From an uncultured Treponema sp. (lineage in GTDB: Bacteria; Spirochaetota; Spirochaetia; Treponematales; Treponemataceae): 64,000 nt of DNA. Numbering within the stretch: the first letter of the stretch is position 1; every line of letters starts with the position of its first letter. The translations under genes were made by a program, and so were the position numbers. Of this stretch, positions 60,956-64,000 are shown piece after piece. The notes beneath the pieces are model-generated. The model was not told where the DNA came from. It saw only the letters and a program-made list of their open reading frames with translations, and did no database searches. The DNA lies in contig CAKUTI010000004.1 of NCBI GenBank assembly GCA_934691925.1, positions 1 through 64,000 of the forward strand, in the 5' to 3' direction.

Positions 60956-61579
60956 TTATCGACCGTATTTTTCTTTTAGATTAACGCAGATTTGCCCGTA
61001 AACTTCTTCAATGCTTTTGCTTGCGTCAAGCCGGACGATTTTCATTTCTGTGTTTTTTGACTCGTACTCGGAAATGACTTTTTCGTACTGGCTTTCGGTT
61101 TTTTTAAGATAGTCAATCTGCTCGTAGATTTCACGTTCGCCCCGGCTGTCAACGCGCTTTAGCGAAATTTCAGGATTTATCTCAAAGAAAAAAAGAATTT
61201 CTGGAAGAGGAAACACCGAATTCAAAAGTTTTGGAAGCTCTTCGCCGCAAGTTACGCTCTGATACGCGATATTTGAAAAAAGATAGCGGTCTGAAACAAC
61301 GATTTTGCCGCTTTCTGCCTTTTCCACGAGAGCTGAATCTTCGCCTTTTCCGTAAAGATGCTCGCTTCTGTCCGCCGCAAACAAAAATGCGGAAGTCTGC
61401 GCGTCAAGTTTAACATCGCCTTTGAGCATTTTTCTTAAGAATTTTCCGGTTTCGCTTTTTGTCGGCTCGGCTGTGAAAAAAAATCTTTCCGCGTCACTCC
61501 GATTTTGAAGCATTTTGATTTGCGTGCTTGTTCCCGCTCCGTCGATTCCTTCAAAAACAACAAAATTTTTTAAAATCAT
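60956..61579 (-). CDS. tmk: Thymidylate kinase with variant P-loop
   Basis: 207 residues, normal length. The fold and motifs are those of TMK: FEGIDGAGTSTQIKML at the P-loop, EPTKSETGKFLRKML, LLFAADRSEH-like DRSEHLYGK, DRYLFSNIAYQ and the LID segment. It phosphorylates dTMP to dTDP. In the P-loop the invariant Walker A lysine is replaced by Thr17 (GAGTST instead of GxGKST/T). Similar GxGT forms may exist in some spirochaetes, but this would remove the usual phosphate-binding lysine. The rest of the enzyme is intact. Confidence 0.88.
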   Translation of the reverse strand: MILKNFVVFEGIDGAGTSTQIKMLQNRSDAERFFFTAEPTKSETGKFLRKMLKGDVKLDAQTSAFLFAADRSEHLYGKGEDSALVEKAESGKIVVSDRYLFSNIAYQSVTCGEELPKLLNSVFPLPEILFFFEINPEISLKRVDSRGEREIYEQIDYLKKTESQYEKVISEYESKNTEMKIVRLDASKSIEEVYGQICVNLKEKYGR

Positions 61580-61680
61580 ATTTTTCTAAGTCCTTTTGAC
61601 TCTTTTGGCGTTGAGTTTCCGCAATTTTTAACTTTTTAATTTCTGAACGATTTTTAGCATTATATTAGAAAGTTTTGATT

Positions 61681-64000
61681 ATGCCGATAGTGGAAGTGAA
61701 GAAGTCCGCACTTTCTGATAGAATAAGGCTCTTGCAGGAAATCCTAAAAAAATCGATGAAGTCTAAGGTTTTGGGCGTTGGCCTCGGAAGCACAATATTT
61801 ATTTTTCTCGCAATTGCAGTTTTGGCTTTAATCAGGCCAGTTTACGTGAGACTTTACGGCGAGCTTTCAAGAATCGAGAAAATCGCGTGCAAGAAACTTG
61901 AGGAAGAGACCGGTCTTTCGCTTTCCTACAAGTCGATTTCGCCTTCGGTTTTGGCTGGCGCGAATATGAAAAAAATCGCAATTTCAGATGTCGCGTCAAA
62001 AAAAACTGTTCTGACAATAAAAAAAGCGCGGCTTTCGTATACAATCACAAAATTTTTCTCGAAGAATCCGGTTCTCGCGCTCGAGTCGCTTTCTTTGAAC
62101 GGCGTTGAAGTCGAATTTGACGCTGTGAAGGATTCCGCGTTTGTTGAAAAAATCCAGAATCTCCTGAGAAAAAATGGTAACGGGAAAAAATCAAAAAAAG
62201 AAAATTCCAAAAATGACGAAAACAAAATCGGTTCTGAAAATGATTTGAAATCTGATGATAAAAAAAACACTGAGAATGCGGATTTTTCTTTTGAAACCGG
62301 CGAAATAAAAAATGGAAAAATTGGAAACGGCGAAACTAAACTTGGCGGAAAAACAGGCGCGGCAAGCGAAATTGTGGAATCTGCGAAAAAAATCAGTTTT
62401 CCGTTCGATATAATAGTAAAAAATGTTTCAGTTCATTATTCTGACGAAAAAAACGAGCTTTTCTTGACGCTTAAAAATCTTAATCTAAAGGATTTTGAGC
62501 GTTCCGACAGCTATTCTGTGAAATCTTCCGGCGCGGCTTCTTTTTTGACAGACGCTCTAAAAAGCGGCGGACGGCGGCAGAAAATCGCCTGCGGATTCTC
62601 GCTTTCAGGAAATATTTTTCCAAGCCTTGACGGAAGCTCGGCCCTTTTAAGCCTTTCAAACTCGCGCGGTGCGGATTATTCACTTTCAAATCTCGATTTG
62701 CTTTTAAACTACAATCAAAATATTCTTGAAGTTCGCACGATGAGGACGGTTCTGCCGTTTTCTGTCTACGCGAAAGGCGATTTTGAGAAAATGGAATTCG
62801 GTTTTCAGGGCGAGTTTGACCGCTTTAATCCTTTTTCGCTCGTTTCAGTCCGAAAAAAAACGGAAATTATGCAGAAAATCAACGGCTCGACGATTTCTGG
62901 AAATCTTTCCGCGTCTTTTTCATCAAAAAATATAAGTTACGACTCAAATTTGCGGCTTGCTTTAAGCCAGAATATTTTTGGCGAGAAAATTGATTTTAAG
63001 GTTTCGGCGAAAGGCGACAAAAATTACGTTTCGGTCTCGAAAATTTCGGCTTCGGGAGATTCAATCGACGCTGAATTTTCAGGCGGATTCAACATTGCAA
63101 GCTTGCAGCCGTCCGGAACTCTTTCGCTTAACTTTTTCAGGCTGAAAAACGGCGGAATTATCTCGACTGAAATTTACGTTGACCCGCTTTCCCGCGGCTT
63201 TATGTGCTTTTCTCCGCAAATTTTCTTCAATGATATGTCGCTCACAGCCGCGCAGTTTACGGTTTATCCAGAAAAGTCCTCTGTAGATTTTTCTTTTGAA
63301 TTTTTTGATTATGCGCACACGGACTATGAGAACGCAGGACATTTTGTTCTTGACGGAAGTTTTCTTACATCTGGACAGAAATTTTTGCAGGCTTCGGTTT
63401 CAATTTCCGATATGTTTGTTGACAGCGTTATCCAAAAAACGGCTTTTTTCCTTGATGAGAACCTTGCCGCTTGGCTTAACACAGCCGCTTCTGCCGCCTC
63501 TCCTTACGTTTTCAACACGGAAGCGTATATTTCAAGCGATTTCAAGGATTTTTCCGTGAATGCGCCGCTTTGCCTTCTTGCGAACACGAAAAAGGACCGC
63601 GAGCTTTTGATCTTCGCTCTCGACGGCTCAAAAGAGACTTTCAACATAAGCCAGTTCGACTTGCAGTTTGGAAGCATTGAGGCTCATGCGCAGTCGTCGG
63701 TTGATTTTGCGGACAATTTCAAGGATTTTTCTTTTTCAAGCGATTTGACCGTGAATTCTATTCCTTACAGATTTTCAGGAAGCGTTTCTCCTGAATGGAT
63801 TTCGATTTCAGGCGATTATGATTTTGACGCGATTGTCTCGTTCGGCGAGAAAATTTCAGGAAGCGTTTCGAGCAGGCTTTTTCCGGTTGCCGCAGGAAAA
63901 TACGTTTTCGCGCTTTCTTTCGACACGGATTTCAGCTGGGACTTGAACGAGGGAATTTCCGCTGAAATCGCAAGCTTTGAACTTGAAGAGCCTTCGCTTA
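61681..64000 (+). CDS. TamB/AsmA-like giant envelope protein, N-terminal part (runs off window)
   Basis: Open from the ATG at 61681 to the window end (773 codons) without a stop. A single N-terminal membrane anchor (about residues 33-54, GVGLGSTIFIFLAIAVLALI) is followed by an AsmA-type start (LEEETGLSLSYKSISPSVLA) and repeated strands such as FPFDIIVKNVSVHYSD. A Lys/Asn/Asp/Glu low-complexity insertion lies at ~165-215. The beta-rich groove architecture and anchor resemble TamB-family lipid or outer-membrane-protein transport proteins. A TATATT box lies 14 nt before the ATG and the ribosome site is weak. The C-terminal DUF490-like domain is not visible here. Confidence 0.72.
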   Translation, partial: MPIVEVKKSALSDRIRLLQEILKKSMKSKVLGVGLGSTIFIFLAIAVLALIRPVYVRLYGELSRIEKIACKKLEEETGLSLSYKSISPSVLAGANMKKIAISDVASKKTVLTIKKARLSYTITKFFSKNPVLALESLSLNGVEVEFDAVKDSAFVEKIQNLLRKNGNGKKSKKENSKNDENKIGSENDLKSDDKKNTENADFSFETGEIKNGKIGNGETKLGGKTGAASEIVESAKKISFPFDIIVKNVSVHYSDEKNELFLTLKNLNLKDFERSDSYSVKSSGAASFLTDALKSGGRRQKIACGFSLSGNIFPSLDGSSALLSLSNSRGADYSLSNLDLLLNYNQNILEVRTMRTVLPFSVYAKGDFEKMEFGFQGEFDRFNPFSLVSVRKKTEIMQKINGSTISGNLSASFSSKNISYDSNLRLALSQNIFGEKIDFKVSAKGDKNYVSVSKISASGDSIDAEFSGGFNIASLQPSGTLSLNFFRLKNGGIISTEIYVDPLSRGFMCFSPQIFFNDMSLTAAQFTVYPEKSSVDFSFEFFDYAHTDYENAGHFVLDGSFLTSGQKFLQASVSISDMFVDSVIQKTAFFLDENLAAWLNTAASAASPYVFNTEAYISSDFKDFSVNAPLCLLANTKKDRELLIFALDGSKETFNISQFDLQFGSIEAHAQSSVDFADNFKDFSFSSDLTVNSIPYRFSGSVSPEWISISGDYDFDAIVSFGEKISGSVSSRLFPVAAGKYVFALSFDTDFSWDLNEGISAEIASFELEEPSL

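Overview
The window looks like chromosomal DNA from a Treponema-type spirochaete. The evidence is a PUR-domain nucleic-acid-binding protein of the Borrelia BpuR kind, a large membrane-anchored TPR protein resembling the periplasmic flagellar collar protein FlcA, many lipoproteins with relaxed spirochaetal lipoboxes, LL-diaminopimelate aminotransferase, and many secreted proteins of unassigned function. No ribosomal RNA, tRNA, CRISPR array, insertion sequence or phage gene is visible. The species cannot be named from the sequence alone.

Layout. 1-1355: 5' part of glyA and hslO (Hsp33), minus strand. 1558-6345: an RRM RNA-binding protein, then a tight operon of two membrane-bound SpoIIE/PP2C phosphatases and a STAS protein (partner switching). 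6684-8998: a VanY-type lipoprotein carboxypeptidase and dapL. 9263-14493: minus-strand envelope genes (beta-barrel-like protein, OmpA-like protein, lytic transglycosylase, TPR lipoprotein). 14706-24752: a membrane protein, a TPR protein, yajC-secD-secF, ispH, and gpsA-ffh, a block rich in protein export functions. 25062-35709: a glycogen-binding-like secreted protein, the FlcA-like giant, a polyprenol-kinase-like membrane enzyme, a multispanning protein, a DUF2259-like protein, a lamin-tail-like lipoprotein and a U32 family protein. 35811-43306: ssb, a large unassigned protein, hisC, a phosphodiesterase, a formylglycine-generating-enzyme-like protein and corA.

43307-49400 is an AT-rich accessory stretch. 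It holds a 44-bp tandem array, a structured repeat, and a decayed type II secretion/pseudopilin operon. The first ORF of that operon is the back end of a GspE/PilT ATPase joined in frame to the back end of GspF. A full-length GspG follows, then degenerate minor pseudopilins (one with an in-frame stop), an unassigned bitopic protein, two lipoproteins and a broken clostripain-like gene. Four perfect DnaA-box-type 9-mers lie in the broken tail.

49400-64000 returns to housekeeping: mmdA with a clear promoter and leader hairpin, a 13 x 41-bp tandem array, an unassigned membrane protein, a phosphoribosyltransferase, a large secreted beta-helix-like protein, rnhB, the PUR protein, cysteine desulfurase and aroB, tmk with a neighbour, and the start of a TamB/AsmA-like giant that runs off the window.

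Noncoding architecture is the most unusual part of the window. There is a dispersed structured repeat (five candidate copies, all in the same orientation ahead of a gene), a family of short covarying hairpins, two independent tandem arrays built on inverted repeats, GAATT-heptad tracts, and several genes whose -10-like box sits only 6-11 nt before the start codon with no Shine-Dalgarno sequence.
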